From assembly GCF_000182925.2 (NCBI RefSeq), contig NC_026502.1, positions 1,302,001-1,366,000 of the forward strand: a DNA stretch of 64,000 nucleotides. Direction: 5' to 3'. Position numbers and translations under genes: made by a program. Source of the DNA: Neurospora crassa OR74A (taxonomy: Eukaryota > Ascomycota > Sordariomycetes > Sordariales > Sordariaceae). Positions within the stretch are counted from its first letter, which is position 1; every line of letters begins with the position of its first letter. The notes under the pieces are model-generated. The model saw only the letters and a list, made by a program, of their open reading frames with translations, did no database searches and was not told the origin of the DNA. Below are positions 12,700-25,899 of this stretch, piece after piece.

Positions 12700-14028
12700 T
12701 CTAATTAGGTTTTTATAGGGGGCGAACGCCTACGGCCTTTCGGTATATATAACGGATACTTTTATAATTACCTTCTAGAAAATAGAATACTCCTTATAGT
12801 TATATATACAATACCTCTTCTTCCTATACGGTTTATAGTAAACGAGTAACTTATTATTATTAAATAAATAATTTATTTCACCGAAGTAGTTTCCTTCGTA
12901 TTTAGCTTCGCTATAGCGGGCGTAAATATTATTTTAACGGTAGAATTTTATTATATATCCAATTCCCTGATATTTAAAGTATTATTAAACGTTATTCGAA
13001 GTTTAGAACGGTTCGTACAGGTATATACCGCCGTCCTAGAGAAAGAGATTATTCTAGAAGAAATATACTACTAATATAATAGCAACTTTTATAAAGAGTA
13101 AACTTCTATTCTCTCCGTCCCTTCTCTTCTATAGCCGAATTCTAATAATAAATACCTCTAGGTTCTTCTCCTTTACTACGTTTAAAATAGTTTCCATTAT
13201 AATATAATTATCAATACTATCCTAGGGTACGCCCCAAATTAGTACGCCTATAATACTTATAGTAATAAAAGTATTAGGGCCGAAAATTTCTTTAACCTAC
13301 GTTTAATTTCACTAGTATTAAATATATATAGGCTTATTAAATACAATTATATAATTTCTAATTATTAGTATTCTAATAGTTGCGTAAATTATTAGGCTGG
13401 GTTTCTTTTTACCTAAATAAATAATTAGGGTTATTTTTATATCTTCGTTCAAATAGTTTATAAATTCGGCGGTAATTATCGCTCCTTTAATAGTAAATTA
13501 TTATTCGAGGTTAAAGGGGATAAACTTCTTAATAGTAGTAGGTAGTTATTAGAGGGTAGTATCGATTTTGCTCGGGCTAATTTTCATTATAATATTAGCC
13601 TAATACTTCGGTACTTCTTAGGCGCTTTTCTTAATTTCCTTTAAAATATTCTTCTTTAGATTATTAAAATCCTTTTTAATAATAAATTAGTCGGTTCTAA
13701 CTTTATTAACCTTAGGTTACATAGACTTACTTTTTCCAACGTATACCTTCGCGAATTCGAAAAGTAGTTTTCAAACCTAACGATAGTCCTCGGTTGAAAT
13801 AGTATTATAGTCTATAGATTTATTTACTTTAGTAATAAACTTCTTTAATATTTTATTATCTTCTTCTATTTTATCCGAAACCTTTATAGTAAGTACAACT
13901 TCGGGATTATTGTATATTGAAATTTCCGCGAGTGGGTTATAAATACTATTTTCGAGTCTACGAGTACCGCCATCGATAGCTATTGGCAACGACAATACAA
14001 CGCCGTTGCTGCGTTCGTCGTAGGATAT
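12700..14028 (-). pseudogene. LINE A ORF1 (nucleic-acid-binding gag-like protein)
   Basis: ORF1 proteins of Tad1-type LINEs bind the element RNA. The reading frame starts at 14028-14026, where the start codon is now ATA; LINE B keeps ATG at the matching place (22891-22889). From the next in-frame ATG (13995) the frame stays open to 13777 (MSLPIAIDGGTRRLENSI and onward). Near the 3' end, around 12830-12700, the translation RYCIYNYKEYSIF followed by ERP and AFAP has the spacing of a CCHC zinc knuckle in which several Cys and His codons have become Tyr. Multiple stops lie between. The loss of the start codon alone would prevent normal translation. Confidence 0.7.
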
Positions 14029-14134
14029 TGTAAGGGACGTAAACGACCTTCTTAAGTCGATTGCCGTTGTTAGTTTTCGTTTTAGAGCACTCCTCGACCA
14101 GAAATCGGCGTTTCCGGTTTCAAAGCAGTTTTTT

Positions 14135-15189
14135 AATAATAATAGTAGTAAGGGGAATTTGGACTTTATATAGTTATATATTAAGAGTTTGAGGTTAAAT
14201 AACGTTAATAACTACAATAGCTTCTTTAATTTCCCTAAGCCCCCTAACTATATATTTAATAACTTTAATAGTAGATAGTCTAACCTTAGCCGGCTTAGAG
14301 AGCTAGTTTAAAACAACCTATTAATTGTTTGATTTAATTTCTATAGCCTCAACTTTAAATCGATACTTAATTTACTACTATTAATACTTCCCGTTTTAAA
14401 ATTTAAACTCCTTAATACTAATTTATTAAATTTAAGGCTAATATTATTTAATAAGATACCTAATATAAAATAGGTAGCCAGTATTTATAGGTATATCCTC
14501 TATACTTAATATTTAATTATTTATTAATACCCTTTAATAGGATGACGAAGAGACCGTTCGAGCCCGTTGTGAGAGAGACCAAATTTAATAAAATTATCGT
14601 CTTCGGAAGCGTAATTGAGAATAAAATATTATACCTACTCCTTTATTAACTATATTAATTGCCTAGTAATATCCTAATTTGGAATTTGGCGCTAACGAGC
14701 CGGATTCTGTTTAATTCATATATTACTATTATTATTTTATATTTCCTATCGCCGATTGTAATCCTAATATAGGTTTTTGTTGATTATATAATAGCGATAA
14801 TTAATTTACTTACCTAATTTACTATATTTTCTCGACCGATTATAAACCGGAATCTAACTACGGGCAATTATATTATATGTGATAATAATTAACGATTTAT
14901 TTATCCGAATTGCTATTACTTTTAATATAATAGCGAATGCAACCTTATTACTAGAAATTATATATTTTATTACTTATCTACGTAGTATAACCTTAATTCC
15001 TAATGTAAAGTTTATTGTATTTGTAATAATATAGCCGACCGTCTAAATTATATAACTTACAATTTCTTAGAACGGGACTATTGTTTATTGTATTTAGGAA
15101 GCGCTAAAGATAATAACCGGCTAGTTATACTAAGCCCGCCCAATCCTAATCTCCTAATATAGTCTGCCGATAATAATAATACTAATATT
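14135..15189 (+). other. Helitron 5' part, no recognised domain
   Basis: This stretch is AT-rich and RIP-mutated. The first about 400 bases look non-coding. A short plus-strand frame from ATG 14543 (MTKRPFEPVVRETKF) sits in a GC-richer patch and could be the start of the Helitron protein. The following 600 bases give interrupted frames without a motif I know. It is assigned to the Helitron because it runs directly into the Cys-rich N-terminal part, but its left border with LINE A may hide another sequence. Confidence 0.4.
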
Positions 15190-16096
15190 TAACCTAACGA
15201 AGAGATACCCTACTTTTTTTGCCCGGTATGTGGATTAGTACGACGGCCTATTAATAGAGATCTTATTACCGGATTTTGCGTCGTATGCATTTATGCCAGT
15301 CCCAATTACAACGTCCAAGAAGAGAATAAAGTCTGTCTCGGTTGTCTTTAAGATTTTTAATAAATGGATTTCTTTAATATATATAGTATTGAACGTAATT
15401 ATTATAGATAGTATTGGGAATTATTGTATAAAGACGAAGTAGACGATAATAATCTTAATAACTTCTACTATTTCGACGACGATATTAATAACCTATTTTA
15501 AATTAGACTTCGCTTCCAAATACGCAATCCTCTTAATAATTTAGGCAACACCTTCAATATCAATAACTTTATACAAAACTATAGCCTTCTATAGACTTAG
15601 TCCTAGTCCTAATACTAACCTAAAGTTTTATAATAGAGACGAAGTCGGCTACGCGGTCCCAAACTACTATAGCCACCTCGGCCTCCCGGCGCTTAATTCC
15701 CGGGCTTACCGGGTATTAAATTTAAATATAACCCTATATTCAACAGCGATATAAATACGCACGCTATTACTAACACGGATTATTAATATATTCTTAATTA
15801 TTAAATTATATTAAATGCCGAGACTATAGAAGAATGCTAATATTGTAAAGAAAAGTAGTTTAATTTGAAGCTTATTAGAGTTGCCAATTAGAATGTTTGT
15901 AAACAATATCGGCATATTAATACGGACCTCCGACTGGGCGAGCTTTTTAAATATATTGCAGCGAACGATATAGACTTTAGCACTTTTAGTCCTAATACCG
16001 AAGAATATTAGTTACTACCTCTTAATTTAGTAGAGGAAATATTAATTGTACGTATCTATATTTATATTAATATTTATATTTTCGGCCGCTAGTAAT
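15190..16096 (+). pseudogene. Helitron RepHel N-terminal Cys-rich region
   Basis: From 15200 the plus-strand frame reads CPVCGLVRRPIN, then GFCVVCIYAS, then KVCLGCL, giving three CxxC pairs spaced like a zinc-binding domain. It then runs with few stops through NTEEYQLLPLNLVEEILIV near 16000. Helitron proteins of fungi carry such a Cys-rich N-terminus before the Rep domain. The frame ends at the LINE B insertion (duplication 16097-16111) and resumes at 23010 with KYRGYYINFLRNI, showing that both sides belong to one gene. The Cys pairs are better kept than most residues in the window. Stops are TAA and TAG at likely Gln positions. Confidence 0.65.
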
Positions 16097-16111
16097 AAAG
16101 TATAGGGGTTA
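16097..16111 (+). repeat. Target-site duplication of LINE B, left copy
   Basis: AAAGTATAGGGGTTA here is identical to 23010-23024 on the other side of LINE B. The two copies flank the LINE directly, as target-primed reverse transcription would leave them. Confidence 0.85.
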
Positions 16112-17000
16112 ATAATAGTCTTATTCCCTATGTTATAACTATAGCGCCTTATTGGCATGGGGTCCTTCTATAGTTCTCTAGAGGAGGAAACTGTACGGTA
16201 TTGAACACCGCTGGATAAAAACCCTTAATTCTATTTTAATTGTAGTTCTCTACGCCGCTCCTACTTTGCTTACAATTATAACGGTTCTTACCTACCGCTA
16301 TAGCGAACTAATTTCGTCTCTCCTACTACTACGTTATTTTAATATTAAAATAATAAGGATAATAAGAATAGGACCGAACTAAATATACTACTTCCTTTAT
16401 TACCCTTTTATTTTACTCCCTACTATTCCTTCCTCTACCCTCTCCCTATTTCCCTATTCTATTTTTCTATTTATTATTCTACTTCTCTATTTCCTTATTC
16501 TATTTATAAATACTTCCGCCCTATTATTTATTCTATTACCCTACGGATCTACTTCTATCTATAATAGTATAAAGACCCCCTTCCCTTATTTATATAATCC
16601 CCTATATAGCGCCCCTTCTTAATCCTCCTTCTCCTTCTTCCCTATTGCAACCTCTAATAAAATAATTTCCTCTAACTGTTATTACCCTAGCCCGATCGAT
16701 TTAACTTCTAATATAGAGGGTCCCTCCCTTAATATATTTCCTGGCTTTACATCCCCTATAATTTTACTTTTAGAATTTATATTCCTTATTTGTAACTTCT
16801 ATAATTTCCTTGATAATTATCCTCCTCTAAATTAATATAATTACCTTCTTCGTCCTCCTCGGCCTTTATACTAATTTAATTAATATTATTCGTGAAATTC
16901 CGTACTTTTATTATATTCTGAATCTCGCTTCCGTCCTATATTCTAATAATAAATTTAATTCCCTTGATAATTTCCGTAAGGTTATTACTAAGAAGATTTA
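16112..17000 (-). other. LINE B 3' untranslated region
   Basis: No coding signal is seen. The sequence is shared with LINE C (44964-45439 and 48595-48990, where MULE-3 interrupts) and is absent from LINE A. It includes pyrimidine-rich stretches near 16420-16650 (plus strand) and the terminal GGGAATAAGAC on the minus strand. The 3' end of a LINE RNA normally holds the site where its RT starts copying. Confidence 0.6.
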
Positions 17001-17799
17001 CCTTATCTTTATAATTAGTAAGTCCCTTATCTTCTATATTTCCTTTCCTTTATTATTATTACCTTCTATTTTAACCAGTAATATTTAAAATACTACCTAC
17101 GTTTATACCTACAAAATATATATACTAAATATTCCTTTTAATTTTTATAATACTTGTAATACTATTTAAGTAATAGCCGTTATTATAGTATTAAACGGTT
17201 AAAATAAGTTTAATTATAATTTAGATATTTTCGTTCGTACTACTAATAATTTCGTCCGTTATATATATATTCGTTTAAAGTAGAACGAATTACCTACTAA
17301 TTACAAATATCTTCCCTATACTATTAATTATAGTATTATTAAAATTTAGTAAAAGGGTTACTATAAACTAATTATAAAAAATATTTATTATAATCGTATC
17401 CCTTCTCTTTTTAATAGTAGTACTATAAATCTAGTTTAAATTATATCCGGTTCTAATAGTAGTACTATTACTCCTATACATATTATATCCGGTAGTAGTA
17501 GTTTTACTATTCTTATTCGTACAATCTCCGGTTTTAGTAATAGTAATTCTATTCCTAATAGCCCTATAACCGTCGATACTCCTAGCCGCCCCCTTATAAA
17601 TAATAATTAGGTTTAATAGTATTATAAAGTTACTATAGATTAAATTTATATAATAGAGCTATTCAAATAACTTTTTAAGTACAATTAAATATTTATTAAA
17701 TAATATTCTTCGGTTCTTATTATAGCTATAGTATAAATAGCTTCTGTAATTAATATAATTATTTCTTCTCCGTTTCCGTCCTTTTATTCTAATATTATT

Positions 17800-20700
17800 A
17801 ATATTCTATATTCTTTTTAGGAATACTTTGCAACTTCCTTATATTACTCCTCTTCTAATTTAATTACTAAACAATATTCTCTTAACCTTCCTAGTTTAAA
17901 TACTTATAATAAGATTCTTTGAATTTTAACTCTATTATTTAAGAATTCTTAGAATTCCTCTTTCGTTAATAACTAAGCTTTTAAATTCGCTTGGAAATTG
18001 GTATTTATATTAAAGTAATTTAGAATAATATAAATAAAAGTCTCTTTTTTAAATTCATAAATATAAATATGGGTTAGGACGTTTAATACCTTCCTCTAGT
18101 AGAGGAAAACCCGAAGGCTAATAATTTTTATCCTAATTTAAATAAAGAAGGAGTTTTTCGTTTTAATTAATAAGTATAGTTCTTCTTCGTTTTCTTTTAA
18201 TTTTCAACGTTTTCCTTTCTTCTTCTTCGTATTAATTATATATTATTAAATAACCTCTCTACTAACTTTAGGGGTAAGGTCGGTAATAGTAAATTTGTAT
18301 TATCGCTTTAATTTTATTACTACTACTATTGAATAGTAGTTATAATACAATACCTATTCCTAATTCGTTGTATCTTCTAACTATTCCTCCCAGTCGGCGG
18401 CTATTAGCTCTAGGATTTACAATACTAATAGCGGGGTCCCTAATTCCGGGGGGGGGATTTACTACTATTACTAATAGTTTCTCTATTAGTACTTATAATT
18501 CAGTTTATTAAACCTTAATTATATTACTCTTTGATTTATCGGCGGGTAATTAACCTCTTAACTATTATACCTAAATATAATCAAAAACCTAAATTATTAT
18601 CCCCCGGTCGAATTAAATTTAATTTATCCAAATAAATTTTCTTTTAAAGGTTTAGACTTCTTTATTAAAGTAGAAGTCGAACGGTCAATAGAATATTTCT
18701 ATTTCTAAGTTTCTTATTAGTATAATTTTATACGCTTTAGTAATAATTTTTAAATATGTAGTCTAATATTTTATTAATTTAACTATAATCCTTTATAATT
18801 TTCTATAGATTTTGGTTAATTAGTAGAATATTAAGGCTTTATATATAATAGCGCTATAAATATATTTAATATATATTTCGCTCGCCTAAGTAAAGGAGTA
18901 ACGTTATATCTTTACTACGAATCTTATAAATATATTTATTTGAATTATTATTTTTTATTTTACTACTTCCGTATAAACCCTATAATTGAATTTATAGTCT
19001 AACTAGACCTTTAAGAAATATATTAATTCCGTCGGTTAAAGTACAATATCCCTAAATTAGAAAATTTCCGTCCTTAATACCTTTATCCATATAAAATATA
19101 TTAGCTCCGTCTTAATTACTTCGAACTTTATACCTCTCGCCCCTGCCTATTCTAAATATATTTCCTATATTACTTATAATATTCAATATTCTTCTTTAAT
19201 AGTATAAGCTACTATTATAATATTAATATTATTTATAAAGCTAATTATAATTATATTTAGGATTATTACTAACTTCTAATATAATAGGGTAATAAAAAGA
19301 ATAAATAGAATAGGGGAGAGGGGGGAACTTTGTAATATACTTATAATAATTATATAGGGGCGGGATATTTTATTATCGAAGAAGAATAAACCTCTTTTTC
19401 TAATAATAAAATTTGCTATTTATTTAATAATTTATATTAGGAATTATATTTCCTATAAGGTATATAGAAGCTACTTATAATTAACTCTATTAAACGCTCC
19501 TTTTAAATCTAGGAATATAAGGAATATTATAGTCCTAAATTTCTAAATTATATATACCGTATTAGTAATTACCTAGACTATAAACTCTATTAAACAATCT
19601 ATCCGGTTACTTATTTAGCCCTTTAGTAGGAGGTTAAACTCTTTAATTATTTATATAAATTTTTTAATTATAAGTACTTTAAGGATTTTTCCTACATTAT
19701 TAAATAGTAATATCGGCCTCTATATATTTACTAACTTCTATTAAATAGTACTCTTTCTAAGTTTCTTAAAGATAATTACTTTCGTATCTTTAAACTACTA
19801 TAAGAAATAGCCGAATTGGAGGCTAGCGGATATTAAATATACTATAATTTACCGGAATAACTACTTATATAACTTTAGAAATCTATTTAAGTACTAATTA
19901 ATCCTAAGGGCTTTATTAAACACTATCCGGGAGAATACGTCCTAAATATCCTCTTCGTTAATTAATTTATTAATAATTATTGGGTTAACGCCCTTTAGTA
20001 GCTCGGTTTAATCCAGTAAATAATCTATTAAAACTTCTACCTTCGGGAAAAAATAGTCGGTAAGGATTTCGGACTTACTACTATAATCTCCGATTTCTAT
20101 TACCCCTTTATAGGTTTAAAGGGTTAGTAATTTAAATAGGTCTATTAATTAGTAATTTTAAATCCGGGCCTATCGTTCTAATAATTAAAATCGACTTAGG
20201 TTCCTCGAAATTTTAATAATACTATTATACTACGTAGCCTATTAGGCCTTTATAATAATCCTCTTCTTTTTTATTATAATTTCAATAAATTCCCTTTAAT
20301 TTAATATTATTTAATATTTAAATTACTCTTAATATATCCTCCGTACTTATTTTATAACCGTTTTATTCCCTAATATTTATTAATTCGCTCTCCTCCCTCG
20401 ACCTTTCTTCTAGTATAAGACAAATTCCTCTATAATATTTATAAATTCTCTATCGAACCTACGAAAAGCGAATTTAAAATCCTCTATTATATTAATCCTC
20501 TCTAGAACTAATATCCGTTTCTCTAATACTTCCTTTACCTTCTCCGTATTTATAAAACTCTAATTATATCCTCCTTCTTCTTTAGTTTTTTTAATTTTTC
20601 TTCCTATTTAGACTTAGATCTTTTAAGGGTAATAGTCCGAGCCGGCTTATTCGTACTACTATATTCTTTAATATTCGGCGTCAACCCCGGGTAATAATAG

Positions 20701-21200
20701 CTATATATAGTCGATTATTCTATTCCTCTCTCCTTATCTTATATTTTTAAATTTAATCAATTTACTACAGGGGGTAAATAAATTAAATTTCTAATATTAT
20801 ACCTATATAAGGAGGCGAGTAGCCTCTAGGTTAATTTCATTTTCCAAATCCTAATTGGAATAATAGAGGTTAAGGTCCTTAATAGTAATTAGGTTTCCTA
20901 CTAGGGGTCCGGCCTTAATAAATTCGAAGAGCGGTAACCCTTACTAATATTTTAGTATTCCTTATATAAGGATAGGAAAGTAAATAGAATAAATGGTTGT
21001 TAAATCCCTCAAATTTTTAAGTATAATTACCGTTTAATCCTTTCTAATTTAGAAATTTAAATCCTTTAAATTCTATTTTTTATTTATATATATTACTACC
21101 CTTCCCTTCTCTAAATAATTAACCCCGAAATATCTCTCGCCTCTAAAATAATAAATATCCCTATTTAAATTTCTACCTAACTCCTAAATTACTATAATAT
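17800..21200 (-). pseudogene. LINE B ORF2: endonuclease, RT, tail
   Basis: The endonuclease motif corresponding to GDFN lies near 20893-20862 and the RT catalytic segment near 19248-19226, where the translation reads SFINNINI. Both Asp residues of the F-x-D-D box are therefore Asn. The tail with the remnant Cys/His motif lies near 18130-18050. Every block aligns with LINE A and LINE C at the same spacing. Stops interrupt throughout. Activity is impossible. Confidence 0.8.
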
Positions 21201-22639
21201 TATAAGTCTCCTCTTATTTAAATAGAAGTTTTCCCCTCTTATACAACTTTCCTACGTTTTAATAGAATATTTTTAATTAAATTATTAATTACCCTAAAAT
21301 AGAGTTCCTTTTAATTCCTTAATGGAGGATAAGGGTATTATTTCTTTAAGGGGGGTTATAATTATATAAGTACTATTACTACTACGTAACTAACTTCCCC
21401 CCGTATTCTATAAACGTATATAATATTTATTTATTAAATTTTGTAGGGTTATAAACTTCGGCCGGATAAATAGGCCGATTAACTTTCTTAACTATCCCCT
21501 CTTTATACCTCCTTTAATATATCTCTTTAGGGTAATAATAATATAGGAGTTAGAAAGGGCGTTTAGTAGGACGCCCTTATCTATAATCTCTATTATTAAC
21601 TTTGATACTTTTCCGGCTAAGTTTTTTACGGAGGGCGAATACCTACGGCCTTTTAATTTATTAATATATATATAATACCCTTTCTTCCTATATAATTTAT
21701 AATAAACAAATAATTTATTATTATTAGACGGACAATTTACTTCGCTAAAGTATTCTCCTTTATATTTAATTTCGCTATGGTAGGCGTAGATATTATTTTA
21801 ATAGTAGAATTTTACTATATATCCAGTTCCTTAATATTCAAAATATTATTAAACGTTATTTAAAATTTAGACTAATTTATATAAATATATACTACTATCC
21901 TAGAGGAAGAGGTTTTCCTAGAAGAAGTATACTATTAATATAGTAGCGACTTTTATAAGGAATAGGCCTCTACTCTCTCCGTCCCTTCTCTTTTATAGCT
22001 AAATTCCAATAATAGATACCTCTAGGTTTCTCTCCCTTACTATATTCGAAATAATTTCCGCTATAGTATAATTATTCATACTATCCTAGAGTACGCTCTA
22101 AACTAGTATACCTATAGTACCTATAGTAATAAAAGTATTAGGGCCGAAAACTTCTTTAGCCTACGCTTGATTTTACTAATATTAAATATATATAAGTTCG
22201 TCGAATATAATTATATAATTTCCGATTATTAGTATCCTAATAGCTATATAGACTATTAGGCCAGGTTTCTTCTTACTTAAGCAAATAGTTAGGTTGTCTT
22301 CGTATCTTCGTTTAAACGGTTTATAAATTTAATAATAATCGTCGCTTCCTTAATAATGAACTACTATTTAAAATTAAAGGGGACAAACTTCTTAATAGTG
22401 GTAAATAATTATTAAAGAGTAATATTAATTTTATTTAGATTAATTTTTATTATAATATTAGTTTAATACTTTAGCGCCTCTTAAGTACCTTTCTTAATTT
22501 CTTTTAGAATATCCTTCCTTGAATTATTAAAATCCTTCCTAATAATAAATTAGTTAGTTCCAACCTTACTAGCCTCGGGTTGCGTAGACTTACTTTTTTT
22601 AATATATACTTTTACAAATTCGAAAAATAATTTTCGAAC

Positions 22640-22891
22640 CTAATAATGGTCTTCGGTTGAAATAGTATTATAGTCCGTAAATTTATTTACTTTAATAATG
22701 AATTTCTTCAATATTTTATTATCTTTATCTGTTTTATCCGAGGTTTTTGTAGTAAGTACGGCTTTAGGATCGTTATATATTAAAATTTCCGCAAACGGAT
22801 TATAAATACTATTTTCGAATCTACGAACACCGCTATCGATAACTATTGGTAATAACAATATAACGCTGTCGCTACGTTCGTTGTAGGACAT
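22640..22891 (-). pseudogene. LINE B ORF1 start, 83-codon open fragment
   Basis: The frame starts at ATG 22891-22889 and reads MSYNERSDSVILLLPIVIDS and onward, to a stop at 22640. The same protein start is readable in LINE A, where the ATG is ATA. ORF1 continues in a damaged form toward about 21600, where an interrupted knuckle-like region corresponds to LINE A 12830-12700. In the family ORF1 coats the element RNA. Only this first part is open. Confidence 0.7.
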
Positions 22892-23024
22892 TGTAAGGGA
22901 CGTTAACGACCCTCCTAAGTCGATTGCCGTTGTTAGTTTTCGTTTTGGAGCACTCCTCGACCAGAAATCGGCGTTTCCGGTGTTAAAGCAGTTTTTTCCT
23001 ACACTACTTAAAGTATAGGGGTTA

Positions 23025-24912
23025 TTATATTAACTTCCTTCGTAATATTTCTTACATTTGCCGCTAATCATTTAGGTTACCCGAAAAGGTCGATATTGTT
23101 TTACTACAGCTACGTAATACTTAGAACTACCCTAACTTTAACTATATACATAACGAATTTAAAATTAACCGTTATAAGATTAATATATAGCTTCGATTTC
23201 TAAAAGACTACTACCCTAGGTATTTAGATATCAATATTGTATAAGAACAGTTTAATACTTTACTGGAGGACGGGGATGTAATAGACAATATAGCTAATAT
23301 TCTAGTAAATAATATTATTATTAAAGATTTCAATATATTATAAGAGGATAGGTTTAAAGAAATCCTAGAGGAAGCCGATAAAATAGAAGTTAATATAACC
23401 CCCAATATACTAAGTAGTATTCTTAGGGATATCGATTAACTTAGAGTATAATTTTATAGCAATTAGATACTAGATCCCAACTTTCTATTAATTAAATTTG
23501 TAAATGCACTAGATAATTAGTAGCCTCCAAGTTAAGCACTACGACCTATAGGGCCTAAAGGACAACTTATAAGCTAGTAGGAAGAACCTATAGGTCTAGC
23601 TCCCCCTCTCATTACCGACCTACTTCTAAATCCCAACCCGGTTCCGGCTCCGGCTCCTAGACGTTACTATATTCAATAAGGCCCTCTTCGTAGCCAACCT
23701 ATTAACAAATTCCGGTGCAACTAAGTATTACTATCTTAGGCTTTTCTTAATCTTTACTTTTATAGCTAAATTAAATATTTTAATCCTCGTATAAAGAAAG
23801 TTGAATATAATATATATATCCGATATACGATACAGTAGTATAATAGTCAATTTGCCCAGTACGAAAGATTTCGATATATTGCCTTCAATTTATTAATACG
23901 TAGCTAGGTATATAGTAAAAGTGCTTTTTACGTACGAAATACTAGATTTAACCCTAAAGCTTTCGTAGATTAATAATAATTCGAAGAATATTTCGAGGTT
24001 TAATTTGAAGAAGTATAGAGTTTTTTTTTAATTTAATTGTACGATTTACTAATACTATTCGGAGTACAAGATCCTATTAGATTTAGCGTTCCCGTGAGCT
24101 AGCTATATATATTAATTTCTTAGGTATACTAACAATATTCTTAACTTTTAGTATTACTAATTGATATTAGGAAAGTTTAGTAAAGTATATACCTAATTAT
24201 AATTGATAGTTAGCCGTTAACAATAATAATTATCGTTATATATTTAAGACTAATATCCTTAATAACCCTTATATTGCTATATATTATTTTATTCGTTGTT
24301 TTAAATTCTTTAAAGAATATGTGTTAATACCCAAATTCAAATTCAATAACTTCTAGTAGCGGCTAAAGTTCTAAATTCGAAGTATTAGCTATACTTAGGG
24401 AGTATATTAGGTTAAAAATATTAATATTCCGGATTTGAAAAATCTAGATATTCGAAGAGAGATTATTAAATTATAGAGTTTATATATTATTATATAGAAT
24501 TTAATATTCGAAGGTGTTGAGTAGCCAGTTGAGGTTCAGTTTAGTAAGGGTAAAGATCTAGAAGGCCCTCCTCCTAGCGCTGCTACTATAGTTAGTAGTT
24601 AATATAATGCCTAGAATTAACCTATGCCTATTAGCCGACTTCTAAAATACTATAATAAATATAGTAATATTTTAAGTAGAAGGATAGATACCGTTGAACT
24701 TACTTTCGAAGAACTTACAGTTATAATTAATTATATATAACAATATATTTATAATAATAGTTATTACCTCCAAGTACGCCGGTAAGTCCGAGCCCTTCCC
24801 GGAGATTAGTAAATCCCGGATTTTGAGCTCCCCATCCTTAAGTAGAAGGTATACCGGTTTTATTTTACTAGGAAGCTTTATAAGTACCCTCTATTTACTA
24901 CTCGTATTAACC
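23025..24912 (+). pseudogene. Helitron RepHel middle part (Rep region)
   Basis: The frame continues from the LINE B site (KYRGYYINFLRNI) and passes through open pieces such as DIANILVNNIIIKDFN-like sequence near 23290-23340, and ARAPAPRRYYIQ-like Pro-rich sequence near 23640-23690. By order this holds the start of the Rep nuclease region of Helitrons. I could not place the HUH histidines; His codons are prone to become Tyr under RIP. The part ends exactly at the TTAAT duplication of Gypsy-2. Assignment comes from continuity with the clear helicase downstream. Confidence 0.6.
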
Positions 24913-24917
24913 TTAAT

Positions 24918-25160
24918 TGTGAGAGCGCACACAATCACGAGAGTAGGCCAGCTCAAGATGGGTTGTGGTGCAATTCAAATATAATATTAAAGTTAAAGAA
25001 AGAAAGGAAGGAAGAAAAATACAAAGGTGAGCTGGCTGCACGAGGTTTTATAGTGTGCGCGCGCCAAGCTCTCAATCGTATAGTCTATACCGCGGCAGCG
25101 GCACGTAACTACGTAACCTAATTTATACCGTCTAGGTAGTTATAGTTCTAGGCTATAATA
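24918..25160 (-). repeat. Gypsy-2 3' LTR
   Basis: It pairs with 32983-33225 over the same 243 bases and starts TGTGAGAGCGC on the plus strand. The outer half (about 24918-25060) keeps G and C where the partner has A and T. The inner half, next to the internal region, is the mutated one, for example CTAGGCTATAATA where the partner has CTGGGCCATGACA. Confidence 0.95.
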
Positions 25161-25163
25161 TTA

Positions 25164-25178
25164 CCCCCCCTCCCTTTT
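25164..25178 (-). promoter_or_regulatory. Gypsy-2 polypurine tract
   Basis: On the minus strand an unbroken purine run (AAAAGGGAGGGGGGG) lies three bases from the 3' LTR. In LTR retroelements such a tract primes plus-strand DNA synthesis. It is one of the few G-rich stretches left in the interior. Confidence 0.75.
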
Positions 25179-25899
25179 CAAGGCTCAGCCCCAGAGCTAA
25201 AATATCTAATAATACAATAAGGAAAAAATTTTAACGTAAACCTATTTTAAACCTATAATGCTTTGTTTCCTAAATACGTTTGCCCTCGGGGTATAGATAG
25301 TAGTTCTGCTACGTTATCCAGCCAATCTTACGATTGTCGCTAACTTATTAATAATTTGTTTTACAGCTTTGCTTATAATCCCGAGCCTCATATCCGTCTC
25401 CTCCTTATTATTCGCTTCGCTTATATTACAGTATTATTATTTCGGTAATTATTATAAATCCCCTTTAATTAGTACTATAATTGCTTAAATAGATTTAACT
25501 TTTTTGGGTATTCTTTGTAGAAGCGCTTTAATTCTTTAACTGTATTCTTAAAACCTTCTGCTAAATACTATTTAGGGTCCGGATCTTAATTTTATCATTC
25601 TATTTAATATTATAGTTTACTATCTATTACTTTAAACAATAGGACTTTATATACTTCTTATTCCTCTTTATTCCTATTGATTACCTCGCCCTTTAAGTTC
25701 GTTTTAATTTAACTTAGCAAAAGGTTACTATTATCCTTTCGTAGACGTTTAATATAGAATACCTTATACCTACACTACAACGCAGGTAATTCGAATTTAT
25801 ATAAATACCCCTTTATTATTCTAATTTTATATAATATCCTTATTAAAGGGAAGTCGAGTTTATTACTAGGCCGGTCCGTCGACTAATTTTTCTTAATAA

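Larger units (their letters stand above)
8076..14134 (-). mobile_element. LINE A: Tad1-like non-LTR retrotransposon lacking its 3' end
   Basis: This region aligns along its length with LINE B (16112-23009) and partly with LINE C (44956-52965). The 5' end, on the right, ends in GCAGTTTTTT just like LINE B. Encoded on the minus strand are an ORF1 with zinc knuckles and an ORF2 with endonuclease, RT and a Cys/His tail, the order expected for the Tad1 clade. The element stops at about 8076, where LINE B and LINE C both continue for roughly 870 more bases. LINEs usually lose the 5' end, so the missing 3' end points to a later deletion or recombination. No target-site duplication is visible. All frames are RIP-damaged. 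Confidence 0.85.
16112..23009 (-). mobile_element. LINE B: full-length Tad1-like non-LTR retrotransposon inside the Helitron
   Basis: This is the longest of the three copies, about 6.9 kb, bounded by a 15-bp duplication of the Helitron target. The 3' end is on the left at TCTTATTCCC, shared with LINE C at 44964. The 5' end is on the right and shares GCAGTTTTTT with LINE A. Order on the minus strand: 5' leader, ORF1, ORF2 with endonuclease, RT and tail, then a 3' untranslated part of about 870 bases containing GGATAATAAGAATAGG-type repeats near 16350. All coding parts carry RIP stops. It is probably the best template for a consensus of the family. Confidence 0.9.

Noticed and set aside
14135-14200. 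Helitron 5' terminus at the LINE A border
   Set aside because: A TC start with adjacent conserved bases could not be identified, so the true 5' end is left open.
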